7,595 nucleotides of DNA from contig JAJDBI010000255.1 of assembly GCA_029261435.1 (NCBI GenBank), positions 1 through 7,595 on the forward strand. The letters run 5' to 3'. Shown piece after piece: positions 1 through 7,039 of this stretch (position 1 is its first letter; the number at the start of each line of letters is the position of its first letter). Under the pieces are notes generated by a model, which saw only the letters and a program-made list of their open reading frames with translations, made no database searches and was not told where the DNA came from. The translations under genes were made by a program, and so were the position numbers. This DNA is from Nitrospinaceae bacterium (GTDB lineage: Bacteria > Nitrospinota > Nitrospinia > Nitrospinales > VA-1).

Positions 1-68
1 GGATTCCCTTGCAAATTAACAGGTTGCCTCCTCACAGACCCTGACTGACCAGGACTTGTTTTTGCGGT

Positions 69-96
69 TTGACCTATCCTGAGGCATTCTTAATAT
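69..96 (+). promoter_or_regulatory. Candidate sigma70-type promoter for the aminotransferase-hom-thrC operon
   Basis: A -35-like TTGACC at 69-74 (5 of 6 consensus bases) is followed after 16 bp by TAATAT at 91-96 (4 of 6). It would give a leader of roughly 60 nt before the ATG at 163. No attenuator, leader peptide or T-box is evident in that leader. The assignment rests only on hexamer matching and position. Confidence 0.4.
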
Positions 97-162
97 TGAA
101 GATTTAGTTTTCCGGTAATCAATACTCGAGGCATGATCTGCCCCTTTTACCTGTAGCGAGTT

Positions 163-1341
163 ATGAGAGAATTTTCCAGGATTGAGCGTCTCCCTCCCTA
201 TGTGTTAGGGATTGTCAACGAACTTAAAGATGATGCCCGTCGACGCGGAGAAGATGTTATCGACTTTGGTGTGGGGACCCCTGATATGCCGACCCCTAAA
301 CATATTGTGGATAAACTAATAGAGGCTTCTCAGAAGGAGGCTAATCACCGCTATTCTGTTTCCAAGGGGATATATAAACTACGTCTTGCTATCACTGACT
401 GGTACAAGCGTAACCATGATGTAGATTTGGACCCAAATTCGGAAGCGATTGCGACGATCGGCTCGAAAGAGGGCATTGCTCATCTGGCTCTGGCTATCAC
501 CGGCCCTGGTGATTCGGTTCTAGTGCCGACGCCAACTTATCCTATTCATACCTATGCATTCATTTTAGCCAACGGGGATGTGATTCATGTCCCCCTCAGT
601 GCTGATATAGATTTTTTTGATGCCCTTCTCGATGCTTTTAAGAGAAACTGGCCACGGCCCAAGGTGATGATCATTAATTTTCCGCATAACCCCACCACGC
701 TGGTCGTGGGTATAGATTTCTTTGAGAAGGTCGTGGACTTTGCTAAAGAACATGATCTGATTGTGATTCATGACTTTGCCTATGGGGATATTGTTTTTGA
801 TGGTTATAAAGCTCCCAGTTTTTTGCAGGTTCCCGGAGCAAAAGATGTTGGAATAGAGTTTTTTACCTTGTCTAAGAGTTATAATATGCCTGGGTGGCGG
901 GTTGGTTTTGCGGTGGGAAATGCTGAAATAATTCATGCCCTTGCGCGCATCAAAAGTTATCAGGATTATGGTATGTTTCAACCGATTCAAATAGCTGCCA
1001 CGGTGGCTTTAAATGGCCCGCGTGACTGTGTGGAAGAAATATGTGAAACGTATCGAAGCCGGCGTGATGTGCTGTGCGAGTCGTTAAATCGAATTGGTTG
1101 GAAGGTGACACCCCCGAAAGCGACAATGATGGTCTGGGCAGAAATTCCTGATCGCTTCAAGAAAATGGGATCTCTGGAGTTTTGCAAGAAGCTATTGGAA
1201 ACAGCCAAAGTTGCGGTTGCACCGGGTATCGGGTTTGGAGAGGGTGGGGATCACTTTGTACGTTTCTCGCTGGTTGAAAATGAGCACAGGATTAGACAGG
1301 CGGTTCGGGGAATTGAAAGATATTTTAAGGGAACTGAGTAG
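163..1341 (+). CDS. alaC: PLP-dependent class I/II aminotransferase, AlaC type
   Basis: A fold-type I aminotransferase of 392 residues, full length for the family, and cytoplasmic. The pyridoxal-phosphate lysine is K238 in the motif SKSYNMPGWRVGF. The other expected residues are the NFPHNPTT asparagine (N176), D204 and Y207 in HDFAYGD, and the substrate-carboxylate arginine R367 in FVRFS. From the opening RIERLPPYV to RIRQAVRGI near the end it matches my recollection of E. coli AlaC (YfdZ), a glutamate-pyruvate aminotransferase. Relatives are often annotated as aspartate or LL-diaminopimelate aminotransferases, so the substrate is uncertain. Lying directly before hom and thrC, it may serve aspartate or alanine metabolism (inference). 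An in-frame TAG at 154-156 makes ATG 163 the first usable start. Its Shine-Dalgarno is weak, only GAG two bases upstream. hom starts 3 bp after the stop. Confidence 0.92.
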   Translation: MREFSRIERLPPYVLGIVNELKDDARRRGEDVIDFGVGTPDMPTPKHIVDKLIEASQKEANHRYSVSKGIYKLRLAITDWYKRNHDVDLDPNSEAIATIGSKEGIAHLALAITGPGDSVLVPTPTYPIHTYAFILANGDVIHVPLSADIDFFDALLDAFKRNWPRPKVMIINFPHNPTTLVVGIDFFEKVVDFAKEHDLIVIHDFAYGDIVFDGYKAPSFLQVPGAKDVGIEFFTLSKSYNMPGWRVGFAVGNAEIIHALARIKSYQDYGMFQPIQIAATVALNGPRDCVEEICETYRSRRDVLCESLNRIGWKVTPPKATMMVWAEIPDRFKKMGSLEFCKKLLETAKVAVAPGIGFGEGGDHFVRFSLVENEHRIRQAVRGIERYFKGTE

Positions 1342-1344
1342 ACG

Positions 1345-2649
1345 ATGAAAATGATTAAGGTGGGAATGATCGGTTTTGGCACTATAGGTGCTGGTGTAGC
1401 TAAAATCCTCGCGGATAACAGTGAAGTTATAAGTCAAAGGTTAGGAGCCGGGGTGGAGCTGGTTAAAGTTGCGGATCTGGATATCACTACAGATCGTGGT
1501 GTGAATCTGGCTCCCGATGTGTTGACGACTTCTGCCGATGAAGTGATCAACCACCCTGATATTGATGTTGTGGTTGAATTGATCGGTGGGTACGATCCAG
1601 CTAGAAAATTTATTCTTCAGGCCGTTGATCAAGGCAAGCATGTGGTTACGGCCAACAAGGCCCTGCTGGCTAAACATGGTGATGAAATTTTTTCAGCAGT
1701 TACTACAAAGGGCTTGTCTATTGGGTTTGAAGCTTCTATCGGGGGAGCCATTCCGATAATCAGATCTGTTCGAGAGGCGTTTGTTGCTAATCGTATTCAA
1801 TCCATAGAAGGTATCATGAATGGGACCGCAAATTATATTCTCAGTAAAATGTCTGATGAGAATTGCGACTTCGACACCGCTTTGAAGGAAGCACAGGAAA
1901 AAGGTTTTGCTGAAGCAGACCCGACTTTTGATATTGAAGGCATAGATTCTGCTCATAAGATTGCGGTGCTGACCCGTCTGGCTTATGGAACTCCTGTGCC
2001 CTTTGACGATATAACTGTTTCTGGTATTACAGGTATTACCTCTGAAGATATTGAATGCGCACGAGAGTTTGGCTACCGGATCAAACTGCTGGCCATCTCC
2101 AAATACGATGGTCAGGCGATCGATATTCGTGTGCATCCTGCAATGATTCCAATTGCGCACCCGATGGCCAATGTTAATGGAGCCTTAAATGCCATCCGCG
2201 TTTGCGATGATATGATGGAAGAGAATGTTTTGATTGGACATGGAGCAGGTGCTCTGCCTACTGGTAGTGCAGTGGTCGGTGATGTTATCGAAATCGCTCG
2301 AAATATTCTTTCTGGTGTGGGTGAAAGGTTGCCTGCTGGATCTTTTCAAGACAAAGAGGTCAAAAAAATCCCCTTCAAGAATATCAGTGAAATCGAGTCT
2401 GAATATTTTCTGCGCTTCAGTGTGTTGGACAACCCGGGCGTACTTTCAAAAATATCAGGGATACTGGGCAAGCATTCCATCAGTATTGAGTCTATGATAC
2501 AGAGAGGAAGAGGGGATCGTGGCGAAGGGGTGCCACTGGTGATGATGTGTCACAAATCCAGCGAAAAAAATATTCAATCGGCTTTAAGGGAAATAGAAGA
2601 ATTGGATGTTGTGTGCGGGAAATCTAACTTGATTCGAGTGGAAAGATAA
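1345..2649 (+). CDS. hom: Homoserine dehydrogenase (monofunctional, with C-terminal ACT domain)
   Basis: Catalyses NAD(P)H-dependent reduction of aspartate semialdehyde to homoserine, the branch point to threonine and methionine. The Rossmann glycine motif GFGTIGAGV lies at residues 10-18. TANKALL carries the conserved lysine K105. The family signature spans residues 187-205 (start GFAEADPTFD, end SAHK), with D201 and K205 as the likely catalytic pair. A C-terminal ACT domain (about 352-430, beginning YFLRFSVLDNPGVL) suggests allosteric feedback by threonine, as in related enzymes. The 434 residues are normal for the stand-alone form; no aspartokinase is fused. It begins 3 bp after the aminotransferase stop and ends 2 bp before thrC, so co-transcription is very likely. 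An alternative ATG exists two codons downstream at 1351; neither start has a strong ribosome-binding site. Confidence 0.97.
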   Translation: MKMIKVGMIGFGTIGAGVAKILADNSEVISQRLGAGVELVKVADLDITTDRGVNLAPDVLTTSADEVINHPDIDVVVELIGGYDPARKFILQAVDQGKHVVTANKALLAKHGDEIFSAVTTKGLSIGFEASIGGAIPIIRSVREAFVANRIQSIEGIMNGTANYILSKMSDENCDFDTALKEAQEKGFAEADPTFDIEGIDSAHKIAVLTRLAYGTPVPFDDITVSGITGITSEDIECAREFGYRIKLLAISKYDGQAIDIRVHPAMIPIAHPMANVNGALNAIRVCDDMMEENVLIGHGAGALPTGSAVVGDVIEIARNILSGVGERLPAGSFQDKEVKKIPFKNISEIESEYFLRFSVLDNPGVLSKISGILGKHSISIESMIQRGRGDRGEGVPLVMMCHKSSEKNIQSALREIEELDVVCGKSNLIRVER

Positions 2650-2651
2650 TA

Positions 2652-3983
2652 ATGGAATTTAAAGCCTGGTTTCAGTGTATTAATCCGGAATGCCAAGATA
2701 AGTACGAACTGACTGACATTATCTATCGTTGCAAGGAGTGCGGTGAACTTCTGGAAGTGCAACATGATATGGATTTGTTAAAACAACGTTCGCCTGAAAA
2801 ATGGAAAACTTTGTTTGAAAGTCGATACCGGCGTAATGAATGGCCTTATGGCAGTGCCGTATGGGGGAAAAGGGAACTGGTTTGCCCTAATGTGGCGAAC
2901 GAGAATATCGTCTCCACTTACGAAGGAGGCACTAACCTTTTCTGGGCTGAGCGTCTGGGCCACCAGATTGGCCTTGATGACCTATGGGTCAAGCAATGTG
3001 GCATGGCGCATACAGGGTCCTTTAAAGATTTAGGAATGACCGTGTTGGTCTCCATGGTCAAACAAATGATTGCTTCCGGGAAAAATATCAAGGCGGTGGC
3101 TTGCGCTTCCACGGGAGATACATCTGCCGCGCTGGCAGCTTATTGTGCTTTGGCTGGTATTCCCGCCATTGTGTTCCTGCCCAAGGACAAGGTCTCGTTG
3201 GCGCAATTGATTCAGCCGATCACACATGGTGTGCTCACCTTGTCTCTTGATACCGATTTTGACGGATGCATGCAACTGGTTCAGGAAGTTTGTCAGAAAA
3301 ACGATATTTATCTTGCAAACTCCATGAACTCTTTGAGAATTGAAGGCCAAAAAACGATCAGCTTTGAGATTATTCAGCAATTTAACTGGAAAGTGCCCGA
3401 TTATGTGATTGTTCCCGGTGGCAATTTGGGTAATGTAAGTGCGATTGGCAAAGGTTTTCAGATGTTCTATGACCTGGGTTTGATCGACAGGCTCCCGCGT
3501 CTGGTATGCGCTCAGGCGGAGCAGGCCGATCCTCTCTATCGTAGTTACATCAAGGGATTTAAAACTTTCGAATCCGTTCAGGCCAAAACTACTCTGGCAA
3601 GTGCTATTCAGATTGGCGATCCGGTCAGTTATAAAAAAGCCATTCGTGCTCTCCAGAATTTCAACGGCATTGTTGAAAAAGCAACAGAAAGTGAATTGGC
3701 TAACGCGGCAGGCAGAGCCAATAAAACAGGATTGCTCTGTTGTCCTCATACCGGGGTGGCTTTGGCGGTTCTGGAAAAACTGGTCCAAAGTGGAGAAATA
3801 AAGAAAAAGGATCGAGTGGTGGTGATATCCACGGCAAATGGATTGAAATTCACTGACTTCCTTTTCAAATATCACACGGATCAAATTGAAGGTGTCGAGT
3901 CAGAGCATGCATTTTCCCCAATTGAGTTATCTGCCGATTATGAGCAGGTTAAAAAAGCAATTTTAGAAAAAATTGAAGTATGA
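2652..3983 (+). CDS. thrC: Threonine synthase with N-terminal zinc ribbon
   Basis: A fold-type II PLP enzyme converting O-phosphohomoserine to threonine and phosphate, the last step of threonine synthesis. The PLP lysine is K125 in HTGSFKDLGM. The cofactor-phosphate glycine loop is PGGNLGN (255-261), and CASTGDTSAA (151-160) is a conserved substrate/PLP-contacting segment. The N-terminus has four cysteines in a zinc-ribbon spacing (C9, C14, C27, C30), as in one branch of threonine synthases that lacks the long N-terminal domain of the E. coli/yeast type. The 443 residues look complete. It starts 2 bp after hom, and its last codons overlap the next gene by 4 bp (ATGA at 3980-3983). Homoserine kinase, which supplies its substrate, is not in this window. 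Confidence 0.96.
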   Translation: MEFKAWFQCINPECQDKYELTDIIYRCKECGELLEVQHDMDLLKQRSPEKWKTLFESRYRRNEWPYGSAVWGKRELVCPNVANENIVSTYEGGTNLFWAERLGHQIGLDDLWVKQCGMAHTGSFKDLGMTVLVSMVKQMIASGKNIKAVACASTGDTSAALAAYCALAGIPAIVFLPKDKVSLAQLIQPITHGVLTLSLDTDFDGCMQLVQEVCQKNDIYLANSMNSLRIEGQKTISFEIIQQFNWKVPDYVIVPGGNLGNVSAIGKGFQMFYDLGLIDRLPRLVCAQAEQADPLYRSYIKGFKTFESVQAKTTLASAIQIGDPVSYKKAIRALQNFNGIVEKATESELANAAGRANKTGLLCCPHTGVALAVLEKLVQSGEIKKKDRVVVISTANGLKFTDFLFKYHTDQIEGVESEHAFSPIELSADYEQVKKAILEKIEV

Positions 3984-4675
3984 CTCTCTATAGGCAGGTT
4001 TTATATTTGATGGTCATCCTGGTGTGCTCTCCTCTTACGGTTGATGCTGAGCCCGGCACAGCGCGGGTTTTGGTTCCGGGAGGAGAATACAGTCTGGGGA
4101 GTCTTTATTGTGAGGAGGAACAAGGTAACGCTGACTGGTGCAAGGATGAAATTCCGCGCAAGGAAAAGCTCGACGCTTTCTGGATTGATAAATATGAGGT
4201 CAGTAACTCTGATTACCGGGAATGTTTTATTGCCGGTGTATGTGAACCATCTGTGTTGCATGAAGACCGACCACAGGATTTTAACAAGCCTCGCCAGCCA
4301 GTAGTTTTTGTAAGCTGGGAGGATGCCAGAACCTATTGCTCGTGGCGTGGAGGCAACCTTCCTACTGAGGTGCAATGGGAGGTGGCGGCTGAAGGTGAGA
4401 AACTGGGCGGTGCCCACTTTGGTCAACCTTATGGAAACGGTGCTCCTGAAATTATTGGGAAATTTGAGGCCAACTCCCACGGCCTCTTCGATATGATGGG
4501 TAATGTCTATGAATGGACTTTGAATGAGTTTGATCCTGATGGTAAAAATAAGGTTGTGCGAGGTGGTGCATGGAATTCTGCCAGCCATTTTTTAAGAGCC
4601 TCTGATCGGGTTGGAAAAGATCCCGAATTGAGATATAGCGATGTTGGATTTCGCTGTGTAAAGATAGAAAAGTAG
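3980..4675 (+). CDS. Exported FGE-sulfatase (SUMF1-fold) domain protein without the catalytic cysteines
   Basis: Residues 1-23 form a likely Sec signal peptide (basic R5, hydrophobic run 7-19, cleavage near VDA|EP), so the mature protein is probably periplasmic. The rest is one formylglycine-generating-enzyme fold: VPGGEYSLGS (32-41), FWIDKYEVSNSDY (67-79), PVVFVSW (107-113), LPTEVQWEVAA (127-137), GLFDMMGNVYEWT (168-180), RGGAW (194-198) and DVGFRC (221-226). In true FGEs two copper-binding cysteines follow the RGG motif. Here RGGAWNSASHFLRASDR has none, so sulfatase activation is unlikely. At 231 residues it is compact for the fold. Six cysteines remain after the signal peptide (44, 54, 82, 88, 120, 226) and could form disulfides. 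Translation is probably coupled to thrC through the ATGA overlap. Its real function is unknown; binding or a structural role is possible. Confidence 0.88.
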   Translation: MTLYRQVLYLMVILVCSPLTVDAEPGTARVLVPGGEYSLGSLYCEEEQGNADWCKDEIPRKEKLDAFWIDKYEVSNSDYRECFIAGVCEPSVLHEDRPQDFNKPRQPVVFVSWEDARTYCSWRGGNLPTEVQWEVAAEGEKLGGAHFGQPYGNGAPEIIGKFEANSHGLFDMMGNVYEWTLNEFDPDGKNKVVRGGAWNSASHFLRASDRVGKDPELRYSDVGFRCVKIEK

Positions 4676-4681
4676 AAAGGA
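4674..4681 (+). promoter_or_regulatory. Ribosome-binding site of trxB
   Basis: AGAAAGGA lies 9 bases before ATG 4691. A second AAGGA (4685-4689) is only one base from the ATG and is too close to be the functional Shine-Dalgarno. Confidence 0.6.
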
Positions 4682-4690
4682 TTTAAGGAT

Positions 4691-5644
4691 ATGTCAGATG
4701 TTAAAAACGTTGTCATCGTCGGTTCTGGGCCCGCTGGTCATACCGCCGCAATTTATTCTGCCAGGGCTAATCTTAGCCCATTTATGTTTGAAGGTTACGT
4801 CATGGGGGGCTCAGCAGGAGGACAGCTGACGACCACCACGGAAGTCGAAAACTACCCCGGATTTCCTGAAGGAGTTGAAGGACCGGAGTTGATGCAGTTG
4901 TTTCGTAAACAGTCCGAGCGTTTTGGTACTGAAATGGTTCAGGAAGATGTGATCTCCGCCGACTTCAGCCAGCGTCCATTTGTATTGAAATCCGAAAACC
5001 GTGAAGTGAAAGCGCATTCGGTAATCATTTCTACTGGTGCGACGGCAAAACGGATGGGCGTCCCCAGTGAAGAGAAAATGTGGAACAATGGTATGTCTGC
5101 TTGTGCTGTTTGTGATGGAGCCCTTCCCATGTTCCGTAACCAACCCCTGATGGTCATCGGGGGAGGCGACACGGCGGTAGAAGAAGCCACCTATCTGGCT
5201 AAATTTGGTTCTGTTGTCTATCTGGTGCATCGACGTGATGAACTCAGAGCTTCCAAAATCATGCAGGAAAGAGCTCTCAAACATCCCAAACTGGAAATTC
5301 TCTGGGACACGGTTCTGGAAGATGCCGTGGGAGAAGATTATGTGACCGGCGCCAGTCTGAAAAATATAAAAACTGAGGAAGCCAGACAAGTTGATGTCGC
5401 GGGAATTTTCTATGCTATCGGGCATACTCCCAATACATCCATTTTTAACGGACAATTAGACTTGGACGATGCTGGCTACATCAAACTGAAACTGGGGACT
5501 CAGGAAACGAATATTGAAGGAGTCTTTGCCGCCGGGGATGTTCATGACCATAAATACCGCCAGGCCATCACCGCCGCAGGTACTGGTTGCGCCGCGTCGC
5601 TGGAAGCAGAACGCTGGCTCGCTGAACAGGGGCTGACTGAGTAA
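4691..5644 (+). CDS. trxB: Thioredoxin reductase (NADPH, low-molecular-weight bacterial type)
   Basis: An FAD- and NADPH-dependent cytoplasmic flavoenzyme that reduces thioredoxin. The N-terminal FAD-binding motif is GSGPAG (11-16). GGQLTTTTEVENYPGF (43-58) is a hallmark of the family. The redox-active disulfide is C138/C141 in SACAVCDG. The NADPH domain has GGGDTA (157-162) and HRRDELRA (180-187), whose arginines indicate NADPH preference. The second FAD segment is GVFAAGDVHDHKYRQA (277-292). The 317 residues match the usual length. CAVC replaces the CATC of E. coli, a common variation. It follows the FGE-like gene by 15 bp and precedes the kinase by 4 bp. The gene could be driven by the upstream operon promoter; no separate promoter stands out. 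Confidence 0.96.
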   Translation: MSDVKNVVIVGSGPAGHTAAIYSARANLSPFMFEGYVMGGSAGGQLTTTTEVENYPGFPEGVEGPELMQLFRKQSERFGTEMVQEDVISADFSQRPFVLKSENREVKAHSVIISTGATAKRMGVPSEEKMWNNGMSACAVCDGALPMFRNQPLMVIGGGDTAVEEATYLAKFGSVVYLVHRRDELRASKIMQERALKHPKLEILWDTVLEDAVGEDYVTGASLKNIKTEEARQVDVAGIFYAIGHTPNTSIFNGQLDLDDAGYIKLKLGTQETNIEGVFAAGDVHDHKYRQAITAAGTGCAASLEAERWLAEQGLTE

Positions 5645-5648
5645 GGTC

Positions 5649-6671
5649 TTGGACACTGAACGAATTCGGAAAACCCTTGAAAAGGTTGTTGAGCATCAGG
5701 ACTTCTCGTTAAGGATTGATGAGTCTGAAGACGACCCACTGATTGCGGTGATCAACACCGTGCTGGAAGTGACAGAAAAGCGTGGTGAAAAAATTGAGCT
5801 ATATAAAAAATCCCTCAAGGATCAGGTTGCTGTTCGCACGGTTGACTTGGAAAAAACCAACCAACAGTTGGCTCTTGATAAACGAGAAGCCGAAACCTCC
5901 AGCCTTAGTAAATCTGTTTTCCTTGCCAATCTCAGTCATGAACTGAGGACCCCCCTTAATCACATCATAGGTTACAGTGAGATGGTTCAAGAAGAGTTGG
6001 AGGACGAGGGTCTGGATCACCTTGTCACTGATTTGAACAAAATTCGTTTAGCGAGTGGGCAGTTGATGAAATGGGTCGAGGAAATTATCGACTTGTCTAA
6101 AATTGAAACGGGACATTCAGAACTGGAGTATGAGGTTTTTCCTGTCGCCGGTCTGGTGGAGAAAGTATTGGAAGGGGTCCGGCAGGATGTTGACCGGTCT
6201 GGAAATACTCTGACGGCTGATCTTTCTGAACAGTTAGGGGATTTAAACGGTGATCGGGGAAGGGTGGAACGGGTCTTGCTCAACCTTATGGAAAACGCCT
6301 GCCGCGTAACCGATAGTGGGAAGATTTCGTTAAAAGGGGGTCGGGAAACGGTGGAAGAAACCGACTGGTTGACTTTCGTGATGCAGGATACCGGAACGGG
6401 CATTAACCCGAAGATTCTTGAAAACCTGTTCAAAGGTTTTACCGAGGCCGATGAAACGCTTTCAAGCGGATATGGTGCCGATGCATTATTACTGGCCATC
6501 ACTCATCGACTGGTTCTGGTGATGGGTGGACATCTTAGTGGGGCGAGTGAGTTGGGCACTGGTTCTACCTTTACACTTCGCCTTCCTGCCGATATGGAAT
6601 CCCATCTAAAGAAACCCCATGTAGTGAAAGCTTCCAACCTTTTTATCCGTGATATTCTCAACCTGAAGTGA
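5649..6671 (+). CDS. Soluble sensor histidine kinase with HAMP-like linker and degenerate G2 box
   Basis: A 340-residue kinase with no signal peptide or membrane segment, hence presumably cytoplasmic. Residues 18-45 resemble a HAMP half-repeat (DDPLIAVINTVLEV), followed by a signalling coiled coil (about 45-90, with LKDQVAVRTVDLEKTNQQL). The HisKA H-box FLANLSHELRTPLNHIIGY puts the phosphoacceptor at H97. The ATPase domain has an N-box (NLMENACRVT, N216), a G1 box (QDTGTGI, D247) and an F-box (LFKGFTEAD). Where GxGLGLAI is expected for the G2 box, the sequence reads GADALLLAI, so ATP-lid glycines are missing. An in-frame TGA at 5634-5636 leaves TTG 5649, or CTG 5637, as the start. I favour TTG although its AAGG is only two bases away. 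No response regulator is adjacent. The 4-bp gap to trxB suggests co-transcription; a link to redox state is speculation. Confidence 0.88.
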   Translation: MDTERIRKTLEKVVEHQDFSLRIDESEDDPLIAVINTVLEVTEKRGEKIELYKKSLKDQVAVRTVDLEKTNQQLALDKREAETSSLSKSVFLANLSHELRTPLNHIIGYSEMVQEELEDEGLDHLVTDLNKIRLASGQLMKWVEEIIDLSKIETGHSELEYEVFPVAGLVEKVLEGVRQDVDRSGNTLTADLSEQLGDLNGDRGRVERVLLNLMENACRVTDSGKISLKGGRETVEETDWLTFVMQDTGTGINPKILENLFKGFTEADETLSSGYGADALLLAITHRLVLVMGGHLSGASELGTGSTFTLRLPADMESHLKKPHVVKASNLFIRDILNLK

Positions 6672-6800
6672 GCCCTGCCAAAATAGGAAAAGGGTTGGGT
6701 CCAATGTGAAACTTATCAGCCAACACAAGTGATTTCTGGCCTTCAGCAGCAGTTTTATTTCGACCGAAAGTCTGGTATAAGTTTGTGACTATCTGGCTTA

Positions 6801-6992
6801 TTAGTGTTTATTTAGCAATAAGCCTTTGTTCTCCGTTTTTCTTGCCGGCGTAGAAGTTTTTTTCTTCGGGTATATGCTTAAGTTGGCCTCCGATTGTTGG
6901 AATTTGCTCCAGTGCCGGTTTTTTAGATCCTGAGCTGATATGGTCTGTTTGATATTTCCGTATGCATCAAAAACCCTGGTTTCATAGAACAT
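6801..6992 (-). CDS. Small basic hypothetical protein, 63 residues
   Basis: I do not recognise this family. The product starts MFYETRVFDAYGNIKQTIS, has a polar, basic C-terminal half (PKKKTSTPARKTENK), and has no cysteine, signal peptide or membrane segment. A nucleic-acid or ribosome contact is conceivable from the charge, but nothing shows it. ATG 6992 is chosen because a GGAGA (6999-7003, read on the minus strand) sits 7 bases upstream. A TTG seven codons earlier (7013) is open but would place this Shine-Dalgarno inside the gene. A consensus-like promoter lies further upstream on the same strand. It converges on the kinase gene with 129 bp between their ends, and diverges from the SYLF gene. 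A real gene is favoured by the promoter, the ribosome-binding site and the lack of any overlapping gene. Confidence 0.65.
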   Translation of the reverse strand: MFYETRVFDAYGNIKQTISAQDLKNRHWSKFQQSEANLSIYPKKKTSTPARKTENKGLLLNKH

Positions 6993-6998
6993 GTGATA

Positions 6999-7003
6999 TC
7001 TCC
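6999..7003 (-). promoter_or_regulatory. Ribosome-binding site that sets the start of the 63-residue gene
   Basis: On the minus strand this reads GGAGA with a 7-base spacer to ATG 6992. It decides that start over the upstream TTG at 7013. Confidence 0.6.
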
Positions 7004-7039
7004 AGTTAAACAAAGTAATAGGAATTTTTTTAGCGTATA

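Noticed and set aside
40..63. Short CCTG/CAGG stem followed by a T-rich run, possibly a terminator of an upstream gene
   Set aside because: The stem has only four base pairs and the T-run is interrupted; no upstream gene is visible to support it.
1693..2160. 155-codon open frame on the minus strand
   Set aside because: Antisense to the conserved core of hom, with no domain and no ribosome-binding site of note.
3030..3884. 284-codon open frame on the minus strand
   Set aside because: It lies wholly antisense to thrC, which has unmistakable family motifs. The translated protein shows no recognisable domain and has the composition of a shadow frame.
4010..4030. Possible lipoprotein signal (cysteine 16) in the FGE-like protein
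   Set aside because: The residue before the cysteine is valine, not G/A/S, and a standard signal-peptidase I site VDA|EP follows, so a lipobox is unlikely.
4001..4588. 195-codon open frame on the minus strand
   Set aside because: Antisense to the FGE-fold gene, whose motifs are clear; no independent support.
4811..5455. 214-codon open frame on the minus strand
   Set aside because: Antisense to trxB; the coding strand is certain from the CAVC and nucleotide-binding motifs.
6672..6800. Search for a terminator between the convergent kinase and small genes, including the palindrome TTTCGACCGAAA at 6758-6769
   Set aside because: The palindrome has 5-base arms with a 2-base centre and no adjacent T-run; other pairings here (CCCT/AGGG, GTTGG/CCAAC) are 4-5 bp with long loops. 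Nothing convincing is present.
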